Assembly: GCF_027594505.1 (NCBI RefSeq)
Contig: NZ_CP115149.1
Span: forward strand, 1,844,881-1,884,351
Origin: Tepidiforma flava
GTDB taxonomy: Bacteria; Chloroflexota; Dehalococcoidia; Tepidiformales; Tepidiformaceae
Length of the DNA stretch: 39,471 nt
Direction of reading: 5' to 3'
Positions 1 to 7,920 of this stretch are shown piece by piece (position 1 is the first letter of the stretch; every line of letters starts with the position of its first letter). The notes under the pieces were generated by a model. The model searched no databases. It was not told the DNA's origin and worked only from the letters and a program-made list of their open reading frames with translations. Position numbers and translations under genes: made by a program.

Positions 1-65
1 GCGCCCGCCCGCTACTGCCCGTTCACTCACACCCGCGCTGCCCAACCGCCTGCCACGCTGAAGTC
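1..65. other. left-edge non-coding stretch
   Basis: These 65 bases lie downstream of the minus-strand RodZ-like gene. I see no convincing coding frame, hairpin or promoter. It may be the tail of a gene cut by the window edge, but nothing here supports that. Confidence 0.4.
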
Positions 66-1316
66 TTAGTTCCCGACGCAGCCCATCCGTCCCGCGGCGA
101 GGATCGCGCTGGCCAATGTCGAACCCGACCCGGGGTAGACGGTCGTTTCGCGCCACCCGGGCTGAATGGGGTAATACGGCGGCAGGTCGACGAACCAGCC
201 GGTGTAGATACCTCGTTGGGCGGGGTCACCCGGGAATGGGGGCACGCAAACCACCCGCACTGGCCCGCTCCCGCAGTCCGGCCCCGTCTCGCCAGGGGCG
301 CATTCCTCGAACCCGAGAGGAATGGGCGGCAGCGGGACCGGCGTCGGCGTCGGCACGAACGGTGTCGGCGTGGCCGTCGGCGGCACCGGCGTCGCCGTCG
401 GCGCCGCCCCTGCCGTGGGCGTCGGCGTCGCACCCGGCCGCGGCGTCGGCGTCGCCGTCCCCGGCGTTCCGGTCGCGCCCGGCGTTCCCGTCCCCTCCGC
501 CGTCGGGCTCGCGCCGGGCGTTCCCGCTGGTGTCTCCGTGGCGCCTGTCGGCCGCGGCGTCGGCGAACCCACCGGCACCACCGCCGCCGGCGTCAGCGCC
601 CGCGTCGGCTCTCCGCCGGGCGCGCCCGGTGTGCCGCTGCCGCCGTCGCCGCCCGACCGCACCAGCACCGCCGCCGCCAGTGCCGCGACGAACACGAACC
701 CCGCCGCCAGCGCGATCAGCATGCCGCGCGGCGCCCCGCCCTGTCCCGGCCGCTCCGGCCGTTCGAACAGCACGCCCCCGGCCGCCCGCCGGTACGGTGC
801 CGGCCCGCGCTCGTACCCGTACGGGTCCGGGTTCGCCTCCTCGTAATAGGAGGGCGGCTCGATCGGCGCCCGTCCGGGGACCGTCTCCGCCGGCCCCGGC
901 GGCTCGGGCGCCCAGCCGTCGGCCTCCTCGGCCGGCGTGGTCCATCCGCCGCCGGCCGCCCCCGCGCCCCCGGCCGCCCCCGCGCCCGGCCGCCGAAACG
1001 GGTCCGAGCGCTCGCGCGGTGCCCGCGACGTCCCGGCCGCCCGCGGCCCGCCCACGTACCCCGCCGGCGGCGCCGCCGGCCCGCCGACCTCCCCGCCCAC
1101 GAGCTGGTCGAGCAGCGGCTGCGGGTCCAGCTTCAGATAGTTCGCGTACGACCGGAGGAAGCCCCGGACGTACACCGGCGCCGGCAGCACATCGAACTCC
1201 TCGGCCTCGAGCGCCTCCAGGAAGCGCGGCGAAATCCGCGTCTCCTGCGCCGCCTGCTCGATGCTCAATCCCCGGCGCTCCCGCGCCTCCCGCAGCGTAT
1301 CCCCGATGCGTGCCAT
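66..1316 (-). CDS. RodZ-like helix-turn-helix / single-pass membrane protein
   Basis: A 416-residue protein with a cytoplasmic Cro/RodZ-type HTH at about residues 1-70 (starts MARIGDTLREARERRG, then RISPRFLEALE and a YVRGFLRSYANYL segment typical of RodZ N-termini). A Gly/Pro-rich linker follows, then one transmembrane helix at about 199-220, a long Thr-Pro-rich stalk (about 225-330) and an 85-residue C-terminal domain with four cysteines. RodZ family members link MreB to the cell wall; that role here is inference. The outer domain does not resemble the usual RodZ C-terminal domain. The ATG start is supported by an AGGGGAGG ribosome site (plus-strand 1324-1331). The gene is divergent from the surface-protein gene at 1417, which fits an envelope role. 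The stalk is low complexity and will confuse similarity searches. Confidence 0.8.
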   Translation of the reverse strand: MARIGDTLREARERRGLSIEQAAQETRISPRFLEALEAEEFDVLPAPVYVRGFLRSYANYLKLDPQPLLDQLVGGEVGGPAAPPAGYVGGPRAAGTSRAPRERSDPFRRPGAGAAGGAGAAGGGWTTPAEEADGWAPEPPGPAETVPGRAPIEPPSYYEEANPDPYGYERGPAPYRRAAGGVLFERPERPGQGGAPRGMLIALAAGFVFVAALAAAVLVRSGGDGGSGTPGAPGGEPTRALTPAAVVPVGSPTPRPTGATETPAGTPGASPTAEGTGTPGATGTPGTATPTPRPGATPTPTAGAAPTATPVPPTATPTPFVPTPTPVPLPPIPLGFEECAPGETGPDCGSGPVRVVCVPPFPGDPAQRGIYTGWFVDLPPYYPIQPGWRETTVYPGSGSTLASAILAAGRMGCVGN

Positions 1317-1358
1317 TCCGGTGCCTCCCCTGGGGGAAACATAAAGTACGCGACAACT

Positions 1359-1364
1359 GTCAAA
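1359..1364 (-). promoter_or_regulatory. TTGACA -35-like element of the RodZ-like gene
   Basis: On the minus strand a perfect TTGACA lies about 45 nt before the ATG, followed by TACTTT and TATGTT as possible -10 elements (spacers 9 and 14, both short). It overlaps the small inverted repeat GACA-AC-TGTC. The -35 match is clear; the -10 assignment is uncertain. Confidence 0.45.
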
Positions 1365-1404
1365 CGGGCGAATCGCGCCGGTTGGTCGCCGCCGGCCCGG
1401 CCGG

Positions 1405-1410
1405 TACCAT
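1405..1410 (+). promoter_or_regulatory. TACCAT -10-like hexamer, leaderless start
   Basis: TACCAT ends 6 nt before the GTG start at 1417, with no ribosome-binding site between. This fits transcription starting at or next to the start codon. Confidence 0.55.
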
Positions 1411-1416
1411 CCCCCT

Positions 1417-2070
1417 GTGCGTGCCGTCCATCTCGCCGCAGCGGCGCTCGCCGCGCTCGGCAGCGCAGCCGCCGCGGCCCAGCCGCAAATCCCCGCGACC
1501 GTCTACGGCTCCGTCACCATCGACGGCCAGCCAGCGCCAACAGGCACCGAAGTGCGCGCCTTCATCGGCCCGGTCGACTGCACCCAGGCCGCTCCCGGCG
1601 AGCGCCCCGCCTTCCGCGACGGCCCCGCCACCGCCTACGTGGTGACCGTCCTCCACGAATCCCAGCGCCCCGGCTGCGGCCGCAGCGATGCCGTCATCAC
1701 CTTCACGATCGACGGCCGCCCCGCCCTCCAGTCCGTCCCCTGGGAGCCCGGCCCCATCCGCCTCGACCTGAGCCTCGGCTCGCCGACCACCATCCCCCTC
1801 CCCACCAGCACCCCGACCCCGCCCGGCGGTGCCGCGACCCCGACCCCTCCGCCGCTCCGCACCGGCACCCCGCCCACCGACGACGTGACCCCGCCGGGCA
1901 GCCTCCAGCCCGGCGGCCCGGGCGGGAGCGCCGCCGGCCCATCGCAGCAGCCGCAGCCCCCCGCCGATGGCGCCTTCTGGCCGTGGCTCCTCATCCCCGC
2001 CGCCGCCATCGCTGCCGCGGCCGGCCTCGCCGCGCTGCGCCTCCGCCGAAAGCGCCCGGCGGGGGACTAA
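1417..2070 (+). CDS. exported, C-terminally anchored surface protein (possible sortase substrate)
   Basis: A 217-residue protein starting at GTG. It has a signal peptide (about 1-21, ending AAAAQ), a compact beta-type domain at about 22-125 with two cysteines (VYGSVTIDGQPAPTGTEV...), a Thr/Pro/Gly-rich linker (about 126-185), a hydrophobic helix and a basic RLRRKR tail. The hydrophobic helix plus basic tail is how sortase substrates end, and two sortase genes follow directly, but no LPXTG motif precedes the helix (the sequence there is PPADGAF). It is either a plain C-tail-anchored protein or a substrate with a non-standard signal. Similar 'fold then TP linker then TM' proteins are common in Chloroflexota; the domain itself I do not recognise. 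Confidence 0.75.
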   Translation: MRAVHLAAAALAALGSAAAAAQPQIPATVYGSVTIDGQPAPTGTEVRAFIGPVDCTQAAPGERPAFRDGPATAYVVTVLHESQRPGCGRSDAVITFTIDGRPALQSVPWEPGPIRLDLSLGSPTTIPLPTSTPTPPGGAATPTPPPLRTGTPPTDDVTPPGSLQPGGPGGSAAGPSQQPQPPADGAFWPWLLIPAAAIAAAAGLAALRLRRKRPAGD

Positions 2071-2093
2071 CCCGCCCTTCTCAGCCCGTCGTA

Positions 2094-2099
2094 TACCAT
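2094..2099 (+). promoter_or_regulatory. TACCAT -10-like hexamer before the first sortase
   Basis: TACCAT (within TATACCAT) lies 35 nt before the ATG at 2135, so a leader of about 29 nt is expected. The leader contains a small GGGGC/GCCCC hairpin (2107-2123). Only the sequence match supports this. Confidence 0.4.
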
Positions 2100-2134
2100 A
2101 GCGAAAGGGGCCGATAGCGCCCCCGTACGGCCGC

Positions 2135-2818
2135 ATGCGCATCCTGCCCTACCTCGCCATCTTCACCTTCGTCGCTGGCGTCAGCCTCCTCGCCGTCGGC
2201 TGGTACTACGCCCCCGCCGAGGCGCCGGCCGCTCCCCCCGCCGTCGTCGGCTTCGACATCCGCCCCACCGAGACGCCGACCCCAACCGCCAGCCCCACCG
2301 CGGTCCCCTCCCCGACGCCAACCCCGACCCCCTTCGACGGCAAACTCGCCCGCATGATCGCCCCATCCCTCGGCATCGACCACGCCATCGAAGAGATCGG
2401 CATCCTCCCCAACAACCAGCTCGATACCCCGCACGACGGCGTCAACAACGTCGGCTGGTACTACATCTACGACAAGCCCGGCTTCGGCGGGAACGCCGTC
2501 TTCGCCGCCCACGTCAACTACAACTTCAAGCCCGGCCCCTTCGTCAACCTCTACAAAGCCAAACCCGGCGACCGCATCACCATCCAGATGGCCGACGGCC
2601 CCGCCTACGTCTACGAGGTCTTCTACTTCCAGCGCTACGACGTCAACTCCATCCCCATGGGCGACCTCATCTCCGGCGTCGTCGGCGGCCGCGCCCGCCC
2701 GAAGGATGAAGAGTGGATCACCCTCATCACCTGCGGCGGCCGCTTCGTCGCCACCCAGCCCAACGGCCTCGGCGAATACCTCGACCGCGACGTCGTCGTC
2801 GCCCGCCGGGTCCAGTAA
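2135..2818 (+). CDS. class F-like sortase (first of tandem pair)
   Basis: A 227-residue membrane-anchored transpeptidase. It has an N-terminal signal-anchor (about 5-23), a Thr-Pro linker (about 44-66) and a sortase fold from about 70 to the end. The catalytic triad is visible: His126 in FAAHV, Cys200 in TLITCGG and Arg218 in YLDRDVVVARR. Sortases cleave a sorting signal on exported proteins and join them to a surface amine; class F members are typical of high-GC Gram-positives and Chloroflexota. The gene sits 64 nt after the anchored surface protein and 94 nt before a second sortase with the same layout, so the pair probably arose by duplication. The class assignment is by eye; the sortase identity is secure. 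Confidence 0.9.
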   Translation: MRILPYLAIFTFVAGVSLLAVGWYYAPAEAPAAPPAVVGFDIRPTETPTPTASPTAVPSPTPTPTPFDGKLARMIAPSLGIDHAIEEIGILPNNQLDTPHDGVNNVGWYYIYDKPGFGGNAVFAAHVNYNFKPGPFVNLYKAKPGDRITIQMADGPAYVYEVFYFQRYDVNSIPMGDLISGVVGGRARPKDEEWITLITCGGRFVATQPNGLGEYLDRDVVVARRVQ

Positions 2819-2872
2819 CTCCTCCCCCTAACCGCGCGTTTCCTCAGCCGAGCCCGTTTCGCTCGCCTGCGA

Positions 2873-2878
2873 TACGGT
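2873..2878 (+). promoter_or_regulatory. TACGGT -10-like hexamer before the second sortase
   Basis: TACGGT lies 34 nt before the GTG at 2913. A GGAG ribosome site sits between them, so a short leadered transcript is expected. Separate promoters for the two sortases would allow independent control. Confidence 0.35.
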
Positions 2879-2912
2879 ATCCCGTGCAACCCCGCCCATC
2901 CCGGAGCGCTCC

Positions 2913-3572
2913 GTGAAGCTTGCCCGCAACGCTGCCGTTGCCGTCTTCCTGCTCGGACTCGCCCTCCTCGTCGTCGGCGCCGCCTGCAGCTCCAGCGGCG
3001 CCAGCGATGACACCGCGCCGGCCGCGCCGTCGCCCTCCGCCGAGCCCACGCTCGCGGCGACCTCCACGCCCACGCCGCGGCCCACCCCGACCGCTACCCC
3101 CACCCCCTTCGCCGGCAAGGTCGCCCGCCTCCAGATTCCCCGCTTCGGCGTCGATGCCCCCATCGAAGAGCTCGGCGTCGATTCGACCAACACCCTCGAA
3201 ACCCCGAAGGCCGAGAACACCGCCGTCGGCTGGTATTCCATCTACGACCGGCCCGGCTGGGGCGGCAATGCAATCTTCTCCGCCCATGTCTACTACCACT
3301 CGAAACCCGCGCCCTTCGTCAACCTCGCGAAGAGCCAGCCGGGCGACATCGTCCTCGTCGTGATGGAGGACGGCACCACCTACAAGTACGAGGTCTTCTC
3401 GAACAAGCGCTACCACCGCGACACCATCCCCATGGGCGAAATCATCGAGGCGCCCGAGAAGGCCGACTACGACGAGTGGATCACTCTGATCACCTGCGGC
3501 GGCGAACTCGACGCCACCGGCCTCGAGTACCTCAGCCGCGACGTCGTCGTCGCGAAGCGCATCTGGGAGTAG
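2913..3572 (+). CDS. class F-like sortase (second of tandem pair)
   Basis: A 219-residue paralogue of the preceding sortase, starting at GTG with a GGAG ribosome site upstream. It has a signal segment at about 1-24 ending in VVGAAC; the Cys at 25 could be a lipidation site, though the lipobox is poor. A Ser/Thr-Pro linker (about 35-65) precedes the sortase fold. Catalytic residues are His125 (FSAHV), Cys195 (TLITCGG) and Arg209 (YLSRDVVVAKR). The two enzymes share GWY.IYD.PG.GGNA and DEWITLITCGG blocks but differ around the active-site His (VNYNFKPG against VYYHSKPA), so they may prefer different substrates. The target proteins are not obvious because no LPXTG signal is seen in the window. 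Confidence 0.9.
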   Translation: MKLARNAAVAVFLLGLALLVVGAACSSSGASDDTAPAAPSPSAEPTLAATSTPTPRPTPTATPTPFAGKVARLQIPRFGVDAPIEELGVDSTNTLETPKAENTAVGWYSIYDRPGWGGNAIFSAHVYYHSKPAPFVNLAKSQPGDIVLVVMEDGTTYKYEVFSNKRYHRDTIPMGEIIEAPEKADYDEWITLITCGGELDATGLEYLSRDVVVAKRIWE

Positions 3573-3719
3573 CCGCGCCCTCACGAACCCCTCCGGGAGT
3601 CCCGCGCTCCCTCCCCGGCGCGCCGCCGCCCCGGATCAGGGTTTTCACCGCCGGGAACGCGGCATGCCCCCTCCCCGCCATCGGGCCTTTGCCCATCAAG
3701 GGAACCCCCGCGCCCTTCC

Positions 3720-3725
3720 TACCAT
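3720..3725 (+). promoter_or_regulatory. TACCAT -10-like hexamer with leader and RBS
   Basis: TACCAT lies 38 nt before the ATG at 3764, and a good GGAGG ribosome site (near 3752-3756) precedes that ATG. This is a conventional leadered start, unlike many others in the window. The rest of 3573-3763 is non-coding, with only a weak GGGAG/CTCCC hairpin at 3595-3611. Confidence 0.45.
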
Positions 3726-3763
3726 GACCTCCGTACCGAGCAGCCGCTCCCGGAGGTCCAGCC

Positions 3764-4546
3764 ATGCGCACCCGGCTCCTCGCCGCACTCCTCATCCCCG
3801 CGCTCGTCCTCGCCCTCCTCGCCGGCGCCTTCCTCGGCCGCGACCGGGCGGCCAGCGCCGCCCAGCTCCTCCGCGGCTGGAACAACATCGCCTACTTCGG
3901 CCAGGCCGCGCCCCCTGCGCAGGCCCTCGCCCCGCTTACCGGGGAATACACCGCCGTCTACCGCTGGGACCCGGCCACCCAGGCCTACCAGCTCTACGCG
4001 CCCGGTGTCCCCGGCTTCGTCAACACGCTCACCACGATCAACCCCGGCGATGCCATCTGGGTCCACTACACCGGCAGTGGCCGCGAATTCAACACCGGAG
4101 CACCGCCCTCCGGCTCCGTCCCCGCCGGCGGCTCGGGCAAACTCAGCATCGCCGCCAGCACCTTCGTTCCCGCCAGCGATCTCGCCGTCTACGAAAAGAG
4201 CTTCAACCAGCTCTACCCGCTCAACACCGACCCGGCTTCCCAGCGCTACTTTGCCCCCGTCCATCTGCCCCACGGCGCGACCATTACAACCATGACCGCC
4301 GCCTTCGAAGGCACCGGCGACACCGTGAAAATCCGCCTCGACTACACCCCGATCACCAACGGCGACACCCCCGGCGCGGTCTACATCCTCGCCGAAGTTC
4401 GCTCCAGCGCCGGCCCGTCGCCGCAAACCGCCTCCGCCTACGCCCACCAGGTCGATAACGGCGCCAACGTCTACTTCCTCGTCGTCGACCTCACCGGCGG
4501 CACCGCGTCGAAGCTTCGCGGCGTCACCATCAGCTACACCTACTAG
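3764..4546 (+). CDS. secreted protein of unknown function
   Basis: A 260-residue exported protein. The signal peptide is at about 1-33 (basic MRTR, long hydrophobic core, AASAAQ near the cleavage site). The first folded part, about 34-110, reads GWNNIAYFG ... YRWDPATQAYQLY ... TINPGDAIWVHY; this Trp/Tyr-rich pattern recurs in secreted Chloroflexota proteins, but I know no function for it. A second beta-rich part (about 130-260) contains HLPHGATITTMTAAFEGTGD and ends in ISYTY. There is no C-terminal membrane helix or sorting signal, so it is probably released or non-covalently held. A GGAGG ribosome site supports the start. The next gene begins 10 nt downstream, so the two are probably co-transcribed. 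Confidence 0.7.
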   Translation: MRTRLLAALLIPALVLALLAGAFLGRDRAASAAQLLRGWNNIAYFGQAAPPAQALAPLTGEYTAVYRWDPATQAYQLYAPGVPGFVNTLTTINPGDAIWVHYTGSGREFNTGAPPSGSVPAGGSGKLSIAASTFVPASDLAVYEKSFNQLYPLNTDPASQRYFAPVHLPHGATITTMTAAFEGTGDTVKIRLDYTPITNGDTPGAVYILAEVRSSAGPSPQTASAYAHQVDNGANVYFLVVDLTGGTASKLRGVTISYTY

Positions 4547-4556
4547 GAGCCGGCTC

Positions 4557-6710
4557 ATGCTCGCCCGGCGCCGTTTCCCTGTCCCCGCCTTCGCTGCTGC
4601 CGCCTTCCTGCTCATCCTCCTCATCGGAACCTCCCGCCCGGCGCGCGCCCTCGCCGAGACGGACGTGGCCTTCGCCGTGGCCCAGTCCCCGGCAGCCCCC
4701 GCCACCGTCCAGGTCGGGTCCCACGTCACGTTCACCGTCACGGCCACCGTGAACGCCAGCCTCGGCGTCGTCCCGCTCCTGCTCGATTTCGATTACCCGC
4801 CCGGCCTCACCTTCCTCTCCGGCAGCTCCTCGCCCCCCGGCGTCACCTGCACGAACGACGTCCCCGCGCCCGGCATCGTCCGCTGTGACTACGGCGTCGT
4901 CGGCACCGGCCCGCGCTCACCCGTGACGCTGACCTTCTCCATCCAGTCCACCGCGACGACCGCCGCAGCCCAGGCGGTGATGCGGGCCGGCGTCTCCGAC
5001 GGGGCCCCGGACTCCGCCGCCGACGGTGACGACAGCTTCACCGGGGCCGGCACCCTCACCGTCTTCGCCGGCTCCATGTTCACGGCGAACGGAACGCCCT
5101 CCCCGGCCGCCACTTTCGAGCGCGCCGCCGTCACCTACACCGCGACGCTCACCAACAGCTCAGGCGCGGCCACCGGCGCCTTCGACGCATCCCTCCAGCT
5201 CCCCGGCGCGGTCGTCCAGTCCATCAGCTGCTCGTCCGGGACTCCGGGGCCGGCCGGCTTCGCCCAGGCGAACTGCGCCGGCGCGAACCTGGCGGATACA
5301 GAGACCCTGACCATCACCGCCGACCTCCTGCCCCAGGACACCGCCAGCGGCGACGACGTCGCGCCCCGCCTCGTCGCCGCCGCCCTCGGGGTCGATGTCC
5401 CGCTCCCGGGCATCACCGTCCACGAGGTCGGCCTCCAGCGCACTTCGGGCGCCCCGGCCGTCGGCTCCCCGGTCACTGTCTGCACCGCCGCCGTCGCCGC
5501 TGATGTCGCCAACACGGCCGCCGCCGGCGCCGCCCAGCCGAACGACCTCACCCGCATGAAGGGCACGAACTCCGCCCAGGCCGTCCTGCAGCTCAGCGAC
5601 TTCACCGTCACCGGCCCCGGCGGCAGCGTCACCGCCGCGGCCGCCTCCGGCTGCGGCGCGAACCAGTCCGGCGTCACCTTCACGCCCGCCGCGCCGGGCA
5701 CGTACACCGTCACTGCCCGCTACAACACCGGCGGCACCAACGTGCTGACCATCGACGTCCCCGGCGGGTCGAACCCCGTGCCGACCCTGGCCGCCATCTC
5801 GCCGGCCTCCGCCGCCGCCGGCTCCGGCGCGCTCACGATCACCCTCACGGGCTCGAACTTCATCGCCGCCAGCGAAGTCCGCTGGAACGGCTCGCCGCTC
5901 GCCGCCGTGACCTACGTCTCCTCCACATCGCTCACCGCCACCGTCCCCGCCGGCCTCCTCGCCGCGCCCGGCTCCGCCTCCGTGACCGTCCACAACCCGG
6001 CCCCCGGCGGCGGGACGTCCGCCCCGCAAACGTTCACCATCACCGCGCCCGCGGCGAAGCTCGCCTTCACCACCCAGCCCGGCAACGGCACCGCCGGAAG
6101 CCCGCTCGCCGTCCAGCCCGTCGTCGCCGTCCAGACGGCCGCCGGCGCCACCGTCACCACCGACAACGCCACGGTCGTCACCCTCTCCGTCTCCGGCGGC
6201 GCGACGCTCACCTGCACCGGCGGCCTTTCGAAGACCGTCTCAGCCGGGGTCGCCGCCTTCTCCGGCTGCACCGTCACGCCTGCCGGCACCGGCTACACCC
6301 TGCTCGCCACCTCCTCGCCGCCGCTCACCTCCGCGACGAGCGCACCCTTCGATGTCACGGCGGCGCCGCCGGCCTCGACCAGCCAGCTTGCCTTCCCCGC
6401 CGTCACCGGCCCCGTCCCCCGCAGCCGCCTCACCTTCGCGGTCGACTCCGGCACGCTGAACCCGGCCGAGGTCCGACTGACCATCCGCCGGAGTTGGGAC
6501 AACAAGTACTGGAACGCGGCGGCCGCGGCCTGGCAAACCGACCCCGTCCAGAACGTCATGACCTCCGCCGGCGGAACGGCCTGGCAGCTGGCGATAACCG
6601 GCGTCGCCCGGCGCAGCTTCGTCGATACCACGGTCACCATCGAAGCGTTCGCCACTGCCGGCGGGAATGAGTACCGCAGCGCCGCCACCGCCACCATCGC
6701 CATCAGGTAG
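4557..6710 (+). CDS. large secreted multi-Ig-domain protein (DUF11-like and IPT/TIG domains)
   Basis: A 717-residue exported protein with a signal peptide at about 1-32 and an AGGAG ribosome site overlapping the previous stop. Two DUF11-like beta-sandwich repeats fill about 45-265 ([16 protein letters not shown]..., later [17 protein letters not shown]). A cysteine-bearing Ig-like segment follows (about 275-400), then an IPT/TIG domain at about 403-495 ([16 protein letters not shown] ... GSNF ... [10 protein letters not shown]), another Ig-like repeat (about 498-600) and a C-terminal beta domain (about 605-717). Such proteins are structural or adhesive surface components. No anchor or LPXTG signal is visible at the C-terminus. 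It is probably in one operon with the preceding secreted protein. Domain boundaries are by eye. Confidence 0.75.
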   Translation: MLARRRFPVPAFAAAAFLLILLIGTSRPARALAETDVAFAVAQSPAAPATVQVGSHVTFTVTATVNASLGVVPLLLDFDYPPGLTFLSGSSSPPGVTCTNDVPAPGIVRCDYGVVGTGPRSPVTLTFSIQSTATTAAAQAVMRAGVSDGAPDSAADGDDSFTGAGTLTVFAGSMFTANGTPSPAATFERAAVTYTATLTNSSGAATGAFDASLQLPGAVVQSISCSSGTPGPAGFAQANCAGANLADTETLTITADLLPQDTASGDDVAPRLVAAALGVDVPLPGITVHEVGLQRTSGAPAVGSPVTVCTAAVAADVANTAAAGAAQPNDLTRMKGTNSAQAVLQLSDFTVTGPGGSVTAAAASGCGANQSGVTFTPAAPGTYTVTARYNTGGTNVLTIDVPGGSNPVPTLAAISPASAAAGSGALTITLTGSNFIAASEVRWNGSPLAAVTYVSSTSLTATVPAGLLAAPGSASVTVHNPAPGGGTSAPQTFTITAPAAKLAFTTQPGNGTAGSPLAVQPVVAVQTAAGATVTTDNATVVTLSVSGGATLTCTGGLSKTVSAGVAAFSGCTVTPAGTGYTLLATSSPPLTSATSAPFDVTAAPPASTSQLAFPAVTGPVPRSRLTFAVDSGTLNPAEVRLTIRRSWDNKYWNAAAAAWQTDPVQNVMTSAGGTAWQLAITGVARRSFVDTTVTIEAFATAGGNEYRSAATATIAIR

Positions 6711-6816
6711 GCCCGCGATGCACGCTCCGACCTTCCGCCGCCTTCGGGTTCGCACCTACGGCCCCCGCGCCGGCAGAATCGGCGCTCCCCCGATGCCCCG
6801 CGCCGTCCCCGCCGCC

Positions 6817-6822
6817 TACCTT
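6817..6822 (+). promoter_or_regulatory. TACCTT -10-like hexamer, leaderless start
   Basis: TACCTT ends 6 nt before the ATG at 6829 with no ribosome site between. It supports starting the lipoprotein at 6829 rather than at upstream in-frame ATGs at 6718 or 6793. Confidence 0.5.
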
Positions 6823-6828
6823 CGAACC

Positions 6829-7386
6829 ATGCTGCCCGGCCTCCGCCGCACGGCCTCCGTCGCCTCCCTGCTGGCGCTCGCCGGCCTCCTCTCGGCCGGC
6901 TGCCTCGCCTACGCGCCCGAAGGGACGGTCGCCACGCCCGCCCCTCCCGGCCAGTCCGGCGGCTCCCGCCTGCCCCAGCTGCTCAGCCAGCTCCAGGGCG
7001 CCGGTGCCGGGATGGAAGTCTTCTCCGAACACCCCCAGAACGAAGTTCTTGCCGCGCAGGACGCCGAACCCGGCAAGGCCGCCCCGTCGGCGACGCCGAC
7101 CGTGACCGCTACCGTCGCCGGCGACCGCACCACCCCCACCCCGACCGCCACGCCCCGCCCCGGCACCCCGACGCCGACCCCGCGCCCCGGCTCTCCCACG
7201 CCCACCCCCCGGCCCGGCGAAGGCGCGACGGCGACTCCCACCCCGTCGCCCTCGCCCACGGCGACCCCGACGCCGACCGCCACGCCGACGCCGACCCTCA
7301 CGCCCACGCCCACCCCGACCCCGCGCCCGCCCACGGAAGGCGGCGGCAGCGGCGGCAACCCCACGCCCCCGCCCACGGAGGGATAG
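6829..7386 (+). CDS. Thr-Pro-rich lipoprotein
   Basis: A 185-residue protein. The start at 6829 gives a textbook lipoprotein signal peptide with lipobox LSAGC (Cys at about 24). The segment of about 25-85 is modest in complexity ([15 protein letters not shown] ... NEVLAAQD). The rest is almost pure Thr-Pro/Arg-Pro repeats ending in [15 protein letters not shown], with no folded domain. Upstream in-frame ATGs would bury the lipobox. It could be a surface spacer, or an extended bristle-like tether. The next gene starts 4 nt after its stop, so they are probably co-transcribed. Its function is unknown. Confidence 0.65.
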   Translation: MLPGLRRTASVASLLALAGLLSAGCLAYAPEGTVATPAPPGQSGGSRLPQLLSQLQGAGAGMEVFSEHPQNEVLAAQDAEPGKAAPSATPTVTATVAGDRTTPTPTATPRPGTPTPTPRPGSPTPTPRPGEGATATPTPSPSPTATPTPTATPTPTLTPTPTPTPRPPTEGGGSGGNPTPPPTEG

Positions 7387-7390
7387 CGCG

Positions 7391-7876
7391 ATGGCCGCGA
7401 CCGCTCACCGCACCCGCTGCAGCGCCTGCGGCCGGGCCCTCCCCTTCGCCGACTGGACCCGCGGCCGCCCGCTCTGCGAGCCGTGCGCCCGCCCTGCCGC
7501 CGCGCGCCGCGCTGCGCCCCCCGTCCCCGCTCCCCCGCCCCCCGCGGACGACCTCGTCGACACGGTCCCGGACGCTCTCATCGACGAACTCGTCGCCGCC
7601 CTCGAAGCCGAAGCCGCGAAGCTCGACCAGGCCAGCCCCCTCGCCGGCGTCCTCGCCGAACTCGAGCTCGGCCGCACCCCGCGCGAACGCCACTGGGCCG
7701 CATGGGGCTTCGCCGCCGGCTTCGCCCTCAACGCCGGCATCGCCAAGTGGGCCCAGGTCGCCTCCGGCGCCCCCATCTCCGACTTCCTCGCGCCCATCCT
7801 CATCGGCGGCGTCGTCGCCGGCGCCACCTGCGCGGCCATCGCCTGGGGCATCGCCCGCCTCCGTCAGCCCGCCTGA
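7391..7876 (+). CDS. zinc-ribbon protein with two C-terminal membrane helices
   Basis: A 161-residue protein with an N-terminal zinc ribbon (CSACG at about 10-14 and CEPC at about 31-34), a Pro-rich linker, an acidic helical segment (about 53-95) and two hydrophobic helices (about 107-125 and 133-155). The start has a GGAGGG ribosome site lying inside the last codons of the lipoprotein gene. The soluble zinc-ribbon part is probably cytoplasmic, with a membrane hairpin behind it. I do not recognise a family or function. It closes the surface-protein run. Confidence 0.65.
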   Translation: MAATAHRTRCSACGRALPFADWTRGRPLCEPCARPAAARRAAPPVPAPPPPADDLVDTVPDALIDELVAALEAEAAKLDQASPLAGVLAELELGRTPRERHWAAWGFAAGFALNAGIAKWAQVASGAPISDFLAPILIGGVVAGATCAAIAWGIARLRQPA

Positions 7877-7920
7877 ACCGCCCCGTTGCGCATTGGCACC
7901 CTCCCCGCACACTGGGCCCT

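Noticed and set aside
1900..2070. LPXTG sorting signal at the end of the 217-residue surface protein
   Set aside because: No LPxTG, NPxTx or similar motif precedes the hydrophobic helix; only the helix and basic tail are present.
3595..3611. Terminator after the second sortase (GGGAG/CTCCC)
   Set aside because: The stem is only 5 bp and is not followed by a T tract.
6718..6828. Earlier start for the lipoprotein at 6718 or 6793
   Set aside because: These would add 12 to 37 residues before a complete lipoprotein signal peptide, and the -10-like TACCTT lies inside the extension.
7120..7330. Tandem DNA repeat or variable-number repeat
   Set aside because: The repetition comes from Thr-Pro codons with shifting synonymous choices (ACC/ACG, CCC/CCG). 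No fixed repeat unit was seen, so it is low-complexity coding sequence.
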